Positions 1 through 6,739 are shown, numbered from the stretch's first letter. The stretch: DNA of 11,043 nt from Pseudomonadota bacterium (GCA_021838065.1 JAKCEJ010000063.1:1-11043); one strand, 5' to 3'. Notes: generated from the sequence alone by a model not told the origin. Translations and numbers: made by a program.

Positions 1-225
1 ATTAACGTTGGCGAGCGCCTTGCGCACACCCTTGCCGCCGTAGCGCCGCGCATCGCCGTCGCGCAACTCGACCGCCTCGTTCTCCCCCGTCGAGGCGCCC
101 GAGGGAACCGATGCGCTGGCGAGCGTGCCGTCCTCGAGGCCGACTGTGACGCGCAGCGTCGGAAAGCCGCGGGAATCGAGAATCTCCAGGGCGCGCACGG
201 ACTGGATCTGAGTGCTTGATGACAT
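1..225 (-). CDS. eno: Enolase, N-terminal 75 residues (partial)
   Basis: Phosphopyruvate hydratase converts 2-phosphoglycerate to phosphoenolpyruvate in cytosolic glycolysis and gluconeogenesis. Only the N-terminal domain is present; the gene runs off the left edge. Visible signatures are EILDSRG (residues 14-20), the mobile catalytic loop SGASTG (42-47), AVELRDGD (51-58) and the YGGKGV segment (62-67). The ATG at 225 is preceded by AGGAAA with suitable spacing. The usual DSRGNPT is DSRGFPT here, and the N-terminus (MSSSTQIQSVRALE) is unlike the common proteobacterial form, so this may be a second, divergent enolase. The usual neighbours of housekeeping eno in proteobacteria (pyrG, kdsA, ftsB) are not seen upstream. 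The family call is very secure; the second-copy idea is inference. Confidence 0.95.
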   Translation of the reverse strand, partial: MSSSTQIQSVRALEILDSRGFPTLRVTVGLEDGTLASASVPSGASTGENEAVELRDGDARRYGGKGVRKALANVN

Positions 226-374
226 AGATTTCCTGACCCCCAAAAGATCACTCACCACCCATGCGGGCGGGCCGGCAGGAGTCATCAGCCTGACAGGCGG
301 TTCGAGGGGGACCCCATCCCCGGAATCGAAGGTCCGCTGCGCGCAGGTCGAGGGGCGCAGCAGGCAGCCGGGCG

Positions 375-404
375 ATCATACAAACAAAGGGTCGCAGCGC
401 TCAA
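375..404 (-). promoter_or_regulatory. Possible sigma-70 promoter for eno
   Basis: On the minus strand TTGAGC (positions 404-399) and TATGAT (380-375) are separated by 18 bp, a fair match to -35 and -10 boxes. It would give an untranslated leader of roughly 140 nt before the eno ATG at 225. The remainder of the 226-475 gap shows no supported gene on either strand. Judged by eye only. Confidence 0.35.
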
Positions 405-475
405 ATCTTCCGCAGACCAGAACCGCGGCCGTGGCCGATGCCGGTTGCTGCGTTACGGATCGCCGACGCACTCCA

Positions 476-715
476 TCAGAAGGGGATGCGCGTCACCACG
501 AAGGCAGTCCAGAACAGCAGTGCAAGGAAGGCCACGAGCGCAACGGCCAGCGCGAGCGCGTCGCCCAAGCCAAGCGAGATCGACAGCGCATCGCCGGACA
601 GGTCGCCCACCGTCGTGACGAGGATCTTCACGATCCAGAACGAGACGGTAGCGGCCGCGACCGTGCTCGCCGCCTCGGCGGCCCCATTGCGCGCCGGCAT
701 CGCCTTCCTCGTCAT
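476..715 (-). CDS. Short COG4705-like membrane protein, probably truncated
   Basis: A 79-residue hydrophobic protein. Residues about 21-41 (containing FWIVKILVTTVGD) and 55-76 (containing LLFWTAFVVTR) look like two membrane segments. The FWIVKILVTTVGD...GDALS pattern resembles the first repeat unit of COG4705, a family of uncharacterised bacterial inner-membrane proteins normally about 240-270 residues long. Translation stops right after VVTRIPF, where family members continue into a PLGATLGD-like segment. A good ribosome site (AAGGAG, 8 nt before ATG 715) argues that the start is real. It could be a genuine half-size protein or a gene that lost its 3' part; no convincing continuation is seen in the other minus-strand frames below 476. 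Function unknown. Confidence 0.55.
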   Translation of the reverse strand: MTRKAMPARNGAAEAASTVAAATVSFWIVKILVTTVGDLSGDALSISLGLGDALALAVALVAFLALLFWTAFVVTRIPF

Positions 716-1342
716 TCATTCGGCTCCTTCTCCGCCAGCCGGACCGGGTCGCCCAGCGCTGCCTCGCGCCGCAGCGCGGTCCAACGCGGCGCAGCCCGCA
801 CATTCCGGTCATCACAGCGCCAGCGTATCAAATCAAGGCGGCCTCTCCAGCGCAACAACTCTCCCGGCAACCGCCGCGCGTGTGCAAGGTCATAGCGCCC
901 GCCTCAGCGGGCCGGCCCTTTTTGCGCGAGATCGCCGTTTACCACGACGGAATGCCACCACGCGCCGCGTTCAATGACTCGCCCGACTGTTCGCTCCAGA
1001 CGATTGCACAGCACGGCGACGGCAACGGGCACGCCGATCTGCGCATCGGGACGAGGCAGATTGGGCGGATGAAGCCGTTTCTCCGGCAGACGACACTGCT
1101 TGCGCGAGAGGCAAATGTCTCTCACCTGAGAGGTTGAGGTTGATCTGGAACGGGCCTCCGAGCCGACGTAAAGCACTCCGATCCGCGCGCGCTTGGCGTT
1201 GCAGCACGATGTGCCAACACGATCATGAGTCCCTGGGAGACTGGGTGCCAGGGAACTGGCGCATCCGATGTCAAATCGATTGCCATCTTCTGCAATCTAC
1301 GCGAAGTCATGATTTTAAGTCATTGAAATTACAATAACTTAA
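716..1342. other. Non-coding gap between COG4705-like ORF and symporter
   Basis: About 630 bp with no gene I can support. Open frames exist on both strands (for example 904-1176 minus and 880-1137 plus), but they are arginine-rich, lack recognisable motifs and overlap each other as GC-rich DNA commonly allows. The stretch holds two inverted repeats, listed separately, and an AT-rich patch at 1305-1345 next to the symporter stop. Confidence 0.5.
1230..1254. repeat. 7-bp inverted repeat downstream of symporter
   Basis: TCCCTGG (1230-1236) and CCAGGGA (1248-1254) are perfect inverted arms around an 11-nt loop, about 90 nt beyond the end of the symporter gene. It could form an RNA hairpin at the 3' end of that transcript. 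No T-tract follows on either strand, so intrinsic termination is not shown. Confidence 0.4.
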
Positions 1343-1344
1343 TC
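1311..1344. terminator. AT-rich inverted repeat at the symporter stop
   Basis: TTAAGT (1315-1320) and ACTTAA (1337-1342) are perfect inverted arms around a 16-nt AT-rich loop, and the similarity extends to GATT/AATC at the outer ends with two extra T's on one side. It touches the TGA of the symporter gene and stands out from the GC-rich surroundings. A 3'-end or terminator role is inference; the stem is weak. Confidence 0.3.
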
Positions 1345-2908
1345 AACCGTCGCCGCCGACTCGGGCGGCAGCATTCCGATAGTCGGCCGGCGCGGTGCGA
1401 TCGGTGCCGGCCGCGATTCCAAGCGCGCGGAATACCAAGGTCAGCGCGGTCGCAACCACAATGTTGACGACGACCGCAGTCACGGCGATGTAGGTCGGCA
1501 CGACCGTACCGAGCAGGCGCAGCGGGTATACCGTTCCCTTGAACCGCAGGAGCGCCTCCATCCACGTGCCCAGCACCATGCCCGCGAGCCACCCCACAGC
1601 GAGCGCCCAGCGGTGGAACCAGCGGGTGTAGAGGCCGAATGCCAACGCCGGGACCGTCTGGATGATCCAGATGCTGCCGAGCAGCTGCAGGTTGATCGCG
1701 TAGCTCGTCGGCAGCGCAATGGCAAAGACCAGCGCGCCGAACTTCACCACCAGCGAGACCCGCTTGGCCTGCCGTGCCTCCTGCGCACCGGAACAGTCAG
1801 GATGCAGATACTGGCGGTAGATATTGCGCGTCCAGAGGTTGGACGCGGCGATTGACATGATGGCCGCCGGCACCAGCGCACCGATGGCGATCGCTGCGAA
1901 GGCGACGCCGGTAAACCAGCCGCTGAAGCTCTTCATGAACAGCGCGGGCACCGCGAAGTTGTTCGAATACTGCCGGAAGTACCCCGCAAACTGCGGCAGC
2001 TTGTCCACGCCGGCAGCGACGGCCATGAATCCGAGCAAGGCGATCAGGCCCAACGCGAACGTGTACGCCGGCAGGAACGCCATGTTGCGCGCCACGGTCC
2101 TGGGGCTGTCGGCCGACAGCGTCGCGGTGAGCACGTGTGGATAGGCGAACAATGCCACCGCCGAGCCAAGAGCGAGCGTGGCAAACGCGCTGTAGCTGCC
2201 GAGGCTGCCGGCGGGAGGCCGGGCCAGCATGACCTTGGCCGCCGGCACCGCGGCGAAGATCTTGCCGAAACCGCCGAGCTCGATTGGGATCACGATCACC
2301 GCCGCGATCACGGTCACGTAGATCAGCAGATCCTTGACCACAGCGATCAGCGCCGCGGCGCGCAGGCCGCTGGCGTACGTGTAGGCGGCAAGCGCCGCGA
2401 AAGCAATGACGAGCGGCAGATCGCCCTCCCAGCCCCGCGTCGGCAAGCCGAGGCCAGCCAGCACCACCTCGATGCCCACGAGCTGCAGCGCGATGTACGG
2501 CATGACGGCCAGGATGCCGGTGACCGCAACGAGCAGACCCAGCAGTGGGCTGTCGTAGCGGTCGCGGACAAAGTCCGCCCCCGTGATGTGACTGTGCCGA
2601 TGCGCCACGCGCCACAGCCGCGGCAGCACGGCAAAGACCAGCGGATAGCAGATGATGGTATACGGCATCGCGAAGAAGCCGATCGCCCCGGCGCCGAAGA
2701 CCAGTGCCGGCAAGGCGACGAAGGTGTAGGCGGTGTAGATATCACCGCCCAGCACAAACCAAGTCACCCAGGTGCCGAAGCGGCGCCCGCCGAGGCCCCA
2801 CTCATGCAGCTGATCGAGATCGGCCCGCCGCCAGCGCGCGGCATAGAATCCGAGCACGCTCACCCCGGTCACCAGCAGCAGAAAGACGATCAGCGCGGAT
2901 CTATGCAC
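1343..2908 (-). CDS. Sodium:solute symporter, MctP-type monocarboxylate permease
   Basis: A 521-residue polytopic inner-membrane protein of the SSS family, with about a dozen hydrophobic segments. Family signatures near the N-terminus are EWGLGGRRFGTW (36-47) and GGDIYTAYTF (54-63), followed by the PYTIICYPLVF region (82-92). This pattern matches symporters annotated as MctP, which take up lactate, pyruvate or other short monocarboxylates with a cation; the actual substrate is inferred. The start is GTG at 2908, preceded by GAGAGGCGG and only about 10 nt after the stop of the DUF3311 gene, so the two are almost certainly co-transcribed and translationally close. DUF3311 immediately upstream is the typical partner of this symporter class. 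The length is normal and no frame disruption is seen. Acetate or proline/pantothenate symporters are the alternative SSS subtypes. Confidence 0.88.
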   Translation of the reverse strand: MHRSALIVFLLLVTGVSVLGFYAARWRRADLDQLHEWGLGGRRFGTWVTWFVLGGDIYTAYTFVALPALVFGAGAIGFFAMPYTIICYPLVFAVLPRLWRVAHRHSHITGADFVRDRYDSPLLGLLVAVTGILAVMPYIALQLVGIEVVLAGLGLPTRGWEGDLPLVIAFAALAAYTYASGLRAAALIAVVKDLLIYVTVIAAVIVIPIELGGFGKIFAAVPAAKVMLARPPAGSLGSYSAFATLALGSAVALFAYPHVLTATLSADSPRTVARNMAFLPAYTFALGLIALLGFMAVAAGVDKLPQFAGYFRQYSNNFAVPALFMKSFSGWFTGVAFAAIAIGALVPAAIMSIAASNLWTRNIYRQYLHPDCSGAQEARQAKRVSLVVKFGALVFAIALPTSYAINLQLLGSIWIIQTVPALAFGLYTRWFHRWALAVGWLAGMVLGTWMEALLRFKGTVYPLRLLGTVVPTYIAVTAVVVNIVVATALTLVFRALGIAAGTDRTAPADYRNAAARVGGDG

Positions 2909-2918
2909 GGCCCGCCTC

Positions 2919-3134
2919 TCAAATCACATCGCGCGTCTTGAAATAGACGAAGGCCGAGCACAGCACGCTCCCCGGCGCCCACGCCAACAGGTACCAGTAG
3001 AAAAACGGCAGGCCGAAAAGCACCGGGTGCACATGCGCGAACCACGGCACCCAAAGCGTCGCGATCACTGGCACGAGGAGCAGCAGCAGCCACCATCTGC
3101 GCGAAATGGTCCGCGGCTCAGCCGATGCATTCAT
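2919..3134 (-). CDS. DUF3311 small membrane protein, symporter partner
   Basis: A 71-residue protein with two hydrophobic helices (residues about 14-32 and 37-58). The arrangement RRWWLLLLLVPVIATLWVPW, then a short loop, then PFFYWYLLAWAP is typical of DUF3311. Members of this family are encoded directly before sodium:solute symporters and are thought to be accessory subunits or stabilisers, much as small membrane subunits accompany other carriers; no biochemical role is firmly established. The ATG at 3134 has a strong purine-rich site (GGGGGCG) about 7 nt upstream. It is the first gene of a two-gene operon with the symporter. Confidence 0.88.
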   Translation of the reverse strand: MNASAEPRTISRRWWLLLLLVPVIATLWVPWFAHVHPVLFGLPFFYWYLLAWAPGSVLCSAFVYFKTRDVI

Positions 3135-3225
3135 GATATCGCCCCCAAAGATGAGGTCGCTTGCCGACGCCCAGCCCTCGAGCGACCGGCGTTTGAAAAT
3201 CCCCGAACCCCCAAGACTCGCTTAC

Positions 3226-3248
3226 CGCTGACTGCCAGGCGGTCAGCG
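3226..3248 (-). promoter_or_regulatory. Hairpin in the symporter-operon leader
   Basis: CGCTGAC (3226-3232) and GTCAGCG (3242-3248) form a perfect 7-bp stem with a 9-nt loop. If transcription starts near 3258, as the proposed promoter implies, the hairpin lies early in the leader RNA, about 90 nt before the DUF3311 start. Its function is not known. Confidence 0.35.
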
Positions 3249-3264
3249 CCGCTGTTTGTGTTGC

Positions 3265-3293
3265 AGGGTATCACGGCGCGAATCGCGCTCCAA
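3265..3293 (-). promoter_or_regulatory. Possible promoter for DUF3311-symporter operon with palindromic spacer
   Basis: On the minus strand TTGGAG (3293-3288) and TACCCT (3270-3265) are 17 bp apart, and TG lies one base before the -10 box (extended -10 form). The -10 box itself is a poor match. The spacer contains most of the perfect palindrome GCGCG-AAT-CGCGC (3276-3288), which could be an operator. A proposal from inspection only. Confidence 0.3.
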
Positions 3294-3300
3294 CCCGGAC

Positions 3301-3328
3301 CTCTCGAAGTGTCCTGACGCTTCGCGAG
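3301..3328. repeat. Imperfect inverted repeat upstream of the proposed promoter
   Basis: CTCTCGAAG (3301-3309) and CTTCGCGAG (3320-3328) match as inverted arms at 8 of 9 positions with a 10-nt spacer. It sits just upstream of the proposed -35 box of the symporter operon, a position suited to an activator or to looping, but nothing shows that it is bound. Confidence 0.3.
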
Positions 3329-3687
3329 CCGGTAAAGATGCGTTGTTTGGAGGAAAATGGCCTGTGCTGGCGGAGCGCCTCGGCAGTCAACAGGAAACAG
3401 GCGACATCAGTTGAATTCATCGAGCGGAAGAAGCGCAGATGAGCGAGAGATCAACATGCGCGGATGAGACTCAGGAAGCCCTTGCGCGGAAACCGCACTC
3501 GGGCGGCAGCCGGCACGCCCGTAGGGGAAGACCGACGCCGATCGGAATGGGCACCCGCGGAGCGATTTCAGCCTTTGCGCAGGACGGCATCCGCATCGCA
3601 CCGCGACCGCCCGCACGTATTGGGGGGCTCCGCGGCCATGGCGCTGCGACCGTGCGGTCGCGGATTGGCCCTGAGCACCCGGCGTGC
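3329..3687. other. Non-coding gap between symporter operon and PEBP gene
   Basis: About 360 bp without a supported gene. Long plus-strand frames starting at 3439 and 3464 continue antisense through the PEBP gene and are GC-driven. A 16-bp perfect palindromic stretch at 3646-3661 is listed separately. Confidence 0.5.
3646..3661 (-). terminator. Compact hairpin just after PEBP gene
   Basis: GCGACC-GTGC-GGTCGC is a perfect inverted repeat with a 4-nt loop, 26 nt beyond the PEBP stop codon. The position fits a transcript end for the two-gene operon 4802 to 3688, but no run of T follows, so it may only be a 3'-end stabilising stem. Confidence 0.35.
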
Positions 3688-4152
3688 CTATCGCTCAAAC
3701 GTCCCGATCGTCTCGGCGAAAGCCATTGCATGCCGGCGTGCCGCCGCGAGCACGTCCTTGGCGCGCGCGCGGTCCGGGAGTCCGAGGTCCGCCACATCGA
3801 GGGCGAAGATCTCAAAGTGATAATGATGCGGACCGTGTCCCGGCGGCGGCTGCGGCCCATCGTAGCGTACGTTGCCGAAATCATTCGCGGCCGTGCGCAT
3901 CGAACCGACGCGTCCCCCCGAGCCCGCCCCTTGCGCCAGCTGCTGGATGTCCGGCGCGATGTTGTAGACCGCCCAGTGTCGGAAGGTGCGCGCCGGCGCG
4001 TCGGGATCCTCGACCACCAACGCATAGCTCTTGGTCCCGGCGGGAGCGCCCCGCCAATTGAGGGCCGGAGAAACATTCTCGCCGTCGCGGCTGAATTTTT
4101 CGGGGATCGCCCCTTGATTCGTGAAAGCAGGAGTGGTGAGTGTGAGTGACAT
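3688..4152 (-). CDS. YbhB/YbcL-type PEBP (Raf kinase inhibitor-like) protein
   Basis: A 154-residue cytosolic-type protein of the phosphatidylethanolamine-binding protein family; no signal peptide is evident. Visible family features are the N-terminal SPAFTNQGxIPEKFSRDGENVSP-like start, the anion-pocket motif DPDAP (49-53) with RHW (58-60) and YNIAP (63-67), and the second conserved block YDGPQPPPG (97-105) with GPHHYHF (107-113). Length is normal for bacterial members. Their physiological role is poorly defined; a small ligand or phosphate-group pocket is known structurally. The ATG at 4152 has GAGG about 12 nt upstream. The gene lies 50 nt after the stop of the 199-residue gene, so the two probably share a transcript. 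Confidence 0.92.
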   Translation of the reverse strand: MSLTLTTPAFTNQGAIPEKFSRDGENVSPALNWRGAPAGTKSYALVVEDPDAPARTFRHWAVYNIAPDIQQLAQGAGSGGRVGSMRTAANDFGNVRYDGPQPPPGHGPHHYHFEIFALDVADLGLPDRARAKDVLAAARRHAMAFAETIGTFER

Positions 4153-4202
4153 GGTGATCTATCCTCGGCAATCGAGCTGCTGAAGGCCGGGCTGCACGCC
4201 GC

Positions 4203-4802
4203 TCAGGATGAACCTCGGGCTCTATGCGCCGCCAGGCGTCGAATCTGCTCCAGGTCGAGAATCCCGACGGCACCCCAGCCGGCAACGCCCGCCGGGATCT
4301 GCGGACGGAAGGTTTCGTAGAGCGGATATGCCTTGGCAGCAAGCTCCTCATCGGGAATCGAGCGGGCGAGGCTCATCATAGCCGCCTCGGTCGGCTCCAG
4401 CATGTCGCCGAACCTTGCCTCCAGATACCGCTGCACGCTCTCTGGCGTCACAGGCTTATCCTTGGATACGGCTCTCAAGCCCGCATCGGTCCGCACCATG
4501 GGCACGGCACGATTGAGCAGATGGACGTGCAGCACGCTGCCAAGCTCGAGCCTCTTGCGCTCCTTCGAGACTGTCTCCGCGCGCGGATGGTACAGGCCGA
4601 GCGCCTTTCCCTTCGCATAGGCGTTCAGCCCCGCGACGACCCTCCCCAGGGTCAGCGCCTCTTCGCGCTCGAATCCGAGACGCCGGGCGACCACTGCGGC
4701 CCACAGTGTGAGTACCGGGGCGCGATTGACGGTGACGTGCGTCGCGCCCACGGTGCTCACTGGCGCCTTCGGGGCCGAATCGGAGACATGCTTAGGTTTC
4801 AC
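4203..4802 (-). CDS. Conserved-looking protein of unknown function
   Basis: A 199-residue soluble protein that I recognise only as a type of uncharacterised bacterial protein. After a basic, low-complexity N-terminus (about 1-20) comes HVTVNRAPVLTLWAAVVA (22-39), then RLGFEREEALTLGRVVAGLNAYAKGKALG. A C-terminal block has ETFRPQIPAGVAGWGAVGIL. The dense invariant-looking motifs suggest a conserved fold rather than random coding. The GTG at 4802 has AGGAG unusually close (2 nt), so a start a few codons downstream, such as the GTG at codon 15, is possible. It is the first gene of the likely operon with the PEBP protein. No catalytic residues can be named and no function is proposed. Confidence 0.75.
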   Translation of the reverse strand: MKPKHVSDSAPKAPVSTVGATHVTVNRAPVLTLWAAVVARRLGFEREEALTLGRVVAGLNAYAKGKALGLYHPRAETVSKERKRLELGSVLHVHLLNRAVPMVRTDAGLRAVSKDKPVTPESVQRYLEARFGDMLEPTEAAMMSLARSIPDEELAAKAYPLYETFRPQIPAGVAGWGAVGILDLEQIRRLAAHRARGSS

Positions 4803-4887
4803 GGCTCCTGCACAGTGCCATCTTCATCTGCAGACACCCATTCGAAGTTACCGAGACCGCGGCGCATGAGTCATCGTGCCGGCACCG

Positions 4888-4910
4888 GAGGACCGAGTAA
4901 TAGCGTCCTC
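4888..4910. repeat. Inverted repeat upstream of the 199-residue gene
   Basis: GAGGAC (4888-4893) and GTCCTC (4905-4910) are perfect arms around an 11-nt AT-richer centre that includes TATTAC on the minus strand. It is about 90-110 bp upstream of the GTG at 4802, so it could overlap that gene's promoter or operator. No well-spaced -35 box was found. Confidence 0.3.
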
Positions 4911-5028
4911 GGGATCGGCTCGCGACAATATCGGTTCCCTTCGAAGGATTGTACTGCGAAGTCGGGCCGCAGCTTGGTCACGGCCGCTTGTCAACGCCGG
5001 ATGAAAACTGCACACTTTTCTAGGCGCT

Positions 5029-5047
5029 CTTGGCGCTTTGCGCCGAG
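5029..5047 (-). terminator. Strong hairpin downstream of the universal stress gene
   Basis: CTTGGCGC (5029-5036) and GCGCCGAG (5040-5047) pair over 8 bp with one G-U and a 3-nt loop. It lies about 150 nt past the USP stop codon on the minus strand. No T-run follows, so factor-independent termination is uncertain. Confidence 0.35.
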
Positions 5048-5194
5048 ATGACGGGAATTGATGTGCAAATGATATCCGCAGGATTCTCTGCCACTCAGCA
5101 GCTTCTTGTTGCGCCTCTATCTATCGCAACGTCATCCGAACCAATCATCCGACTGGCGGTGCAGACTGCGACGGCTCGACCCAAGACTCTAGAA

Positions 5195-6088
5195 TCAATC
5201 GCGCACAAGGAGAACGGAGCACGGCGCATACCGGGCCACTTGCAAGGCGACGCTGCCGAGCGGCGGCCCCGAGGGGCTGCGTGCGCCACGGGAGCCAAGC
5301 ACGATGAGTTCCGCTCCGCTACGACGAGCCTCTTCGATGAGAGCGGTCACAGGCCGACCCCGCACAACCTGAGCCTGCGGCCGCACGCCCGGCCGTGCCA
5401 ACAGCGGTTTCGCCGCGCGGGCCCACGCGCGGGCAGCCGCTGCGACCTGGTTGAGCAATCGCCGGCGCTCATCGGATTGCAAGGCGACAAGCACGGCTGG
5501 CTCTGGCAGCTCCGCTACCGCGATCGCGATCGGGCGAAGGCCAGGCATGCGAAATAGCTGATAGAAGCGCTCTGCGGCGTGCGCGATCCGGTCTGAGCCG
5601 TCGGTCGCAAACAGAACGCGAGACGGGAGCGATGTCCTCGTCGCACCCTTTTCCTGCTTCGTTTCACGCTCGCGCACCAGGAGGAGATCGGCCTGAACGT
5701 GGTGCTCAAGCATCGCCAATGCGACGCTCCCCGTTGGCAGAAAGGGAATGTCAGCACGCCCTTTCGCCCCGAGCACGATCAGATCGTAGTCGCCCTTGGC
5801 CGCAAACTCTGGAAAGGCCCTGGCTGGCACGCCACGCCGCACATGCCTGGCTACGCTGAAGCCGCGGGCATCCAGCCGCCTCTCGGCGCGATCGAGCCAT
5901 GATCGAGTCACGGGCGGGACATGCACGCTTTCGGGCTGACGGCGCGGCGCGGCGGCTCCCTCGCGGACAATGAGCGGCAGCACATGCAGCAAATCCACTT
6001 TCCGGCCGAGTCCGGTGAGATTTGCGCAGACAAAGCGCGTCGCGGCAAGCGCGTAATGGGAGCCGTCGATCCCCAATAGAATCTTCAT
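5195..6088 (-). CDS. Tandem-domain universal stress protein
   Basis: A 297-residue cytosolic protein with two UspA domains (about 1-140 and 155-297). Each carries the ATP-binding signature G-2x-G-9x-G-S/T: G107-AK-G110...G120-S121 in the first and G265-SR-G268...G278-S279 in the second. Each domain starts with the expected strand (MKILLGIDGS; RVLFATDGSD) and ends with LLLVRE or VLLVRD. Such proteins bind ATP or AMP and accumulate under starvation, oxygen limitation or other stress; the precise client is unknown. The frame stays open further upstream to 6280, but the ATG at 6088 is chosen because GGAGG stands 6 nt before it and the Usp fold starts at this Met. It lies 34 nt behind the 91-residue gene, so the two are probably co-transcribed. 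Confidence 0.93.
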   Translation of the reverse strand: MKILLGIDGSHYALAATRFVCANLTGLGRKVDLLHVLPLIVREGAAAPRRQPESVHVPPVTRSWLDRAERRLDARGFSVARHVRRGVPARAFPEFAAKGDYDLIVLGAKGRADIPFLPTGSVALAMLEHHVQADLLLVRERETKQEKGATRTSLPSRVLFATDGSDRIAHAAERFYQLFRMPGLRPIAIAVAELPEPAVLVALQSDERRRLLNQVAAAARAWARAAKPLLARPGVRPQAQVVRGRPVTALIEEARRSGAELIVLGSRGARSPSGPPLGSVALQVARYAPCSVLLVRD

Positions 6089-6122
6089 TCGCGCCTCCGT
6101 AGGAACAACACGGACCGACTTG

Positions 6123-6398
6123 TCACCGAGGAGCCATGCCCGACTGCGATGACCGAGGCCCATTAACACCCGATTCGACCGAGATTCCCCGTTCGCAGCG
6201 CAGGTAAGTGCCGTCCCTGGCCAGGAAGCTACCGTCCGCGTAGCGCAGATCGTTGAAATTGCATCCCGCAGACTCCTCACGCATCAGCCCGAACGGCTGG
6301 GCAGGGTCGGTTTGGATCCGCGGATTCCGGCGGTCCAGGTCAGCCGCACCGATTCGGGGAGCATGCTCAATCTTGGCGGTGCTCGATAACGCAGTCAT
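6123..6398 (-). CDS. Small hypothetical protein, possible DUF1496-like tail
   Basis: A 91-residue protein with no signal peptide or membrane segment. The N-terminal half looks disordered and polar. Residues about 44-76 contain a two-cysteine unit, GCNFNDLRYADGSF...GTYLRCERG, whose spacing (C, aromatic pair, Y-x-x-G-S, G-x-x-L-x-C) resembles small Cys-containing domains such as DUF1496; this is a weak recollection, not a match. The ATG at 6398 has GGGGAG about 9 nt upstream, a good start site. The gene is followed after 34 nt by the universal stress protein, which suggests a shared stress-related transcript. Function unknown. Confidence 0.6.
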   Translation of the reverse strand: MTALSSTAKIEHAPRIGAADLDRRNPRIQTDPAQPFGLMREESAGCNFNDLRYADGSFLARDGTYLRCERGISVESGVNGPRSSQSGMAPR

Positions 6399-6631
6399 CG
6401 GTTTGCTCTCCCCTTCTGTGACAGCTTAACGGATGACACGCCTCGGCTGCGGCGCAGAGGCGAGCCACCTGCCTGCGATTGCGCATCATGGCAGAGGCGA
6501 TCGCAATCCGTATCGGTGCGTACAGACTGGACCGCCGCGCGTAGCTATTGGTATGCATTGCGGATACGCCGGATCCCTGGCAAGAAGACCCATGGTCATC
6601 GCCTACCGCAATCTGCCGTGCGGAGCGTGCA
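6399..6631. promoter_or_regulatory. Divergent intergenic region between USP operon and rtcA operon
   Basis: The genes on either side are transcribed away from this 233-bp gap, so promoters for both directions should lie here. I could not find a convincing -35/-10 pair. An inverted repeat GATTGCG (6477-6483) and CGCAATC (6502-6508) near the middle is the only clear symmetry and could be an operator. Confidence 0.4.
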
Positions 6632-6739
6632 ATGCATCCGACGACCTTCCAACCGCGAGCCGAAATGACCGAGCAAACCGCCACTTGGCTCCAAGAACTG
6701 ATGCGCCGCTTGGGCCACACGCACCCTGCAGATGGTTGA
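6632..6739 (+). CDS. Possible 35-residue leader ORF overlapping rtcA
   Basis: The ATG at 6632 has GGAG 7 nt upstream and opens a 35-codon frame that ends in TGA at 6737-6739, overlapping the rtcA start by 8 nt (ATGGTTGA). The end of the peptide (TEQTATWLQELMRRLGHTH) could form a short amphipathic helix. An overlap of this kind is typical of translational coupling, so it may deliver ribosomes to rtcA, whose own start lacks a clear ribosome site. No homologue is recognised; chance is a real alternative. Confidence 0.35.
   Translation: MHPTTFQPRAEMTEQTATWLQELMRRLGHTHPADG

Larger units (their letters stand above)
4803..5194. other. Non-coding gap between USP and the 199-residue gene
   Basis: About 390 bp with no supported gene. 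It is somewhat less GC-rich than the flanking genes and contains two inverted repeats (4888-4910 and 5029-5047). Open frames on the plus strand here run on antisense into the universal stress gene and are rejected. Confidence 0.5.

Noticed and set aside
212..977. Long plus-strand frames of 179-227 codons at the left edge
   Set aside because: They run antisense to the eno 5' end and the COG4705-like ORF, are Arg/Ser/Ala-rich without motifs, and lack good ribosome sites; typical GC-driven frames.
904..1176. 90-codon minus-strand frame in the gap before the symporter
   Set aside because: No motif, no clear ribosome site, and equally long frames overlap it on both strands.
3439..4149. 236-codon plus-strand frame
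   Set aside because: It lies antisense to the clearly recognisable PEBP gene and has no family motifs.
4970..5025. Possible insertion-sequence end in the gap next to the USP gene
   Set aside because: A short stretch looked vaguely like transposon-end DNA, but there are no paired terminal repeats, target duplication or transposase coding.
6089..6280. N-terminal extension of the universal stress protein to 6280
   Set aside because: The extra 64 residues overlap the 91-residue gene in another frame, lack Usp features, and the ATG at 6088 has a strong GGAGG site and the family start.
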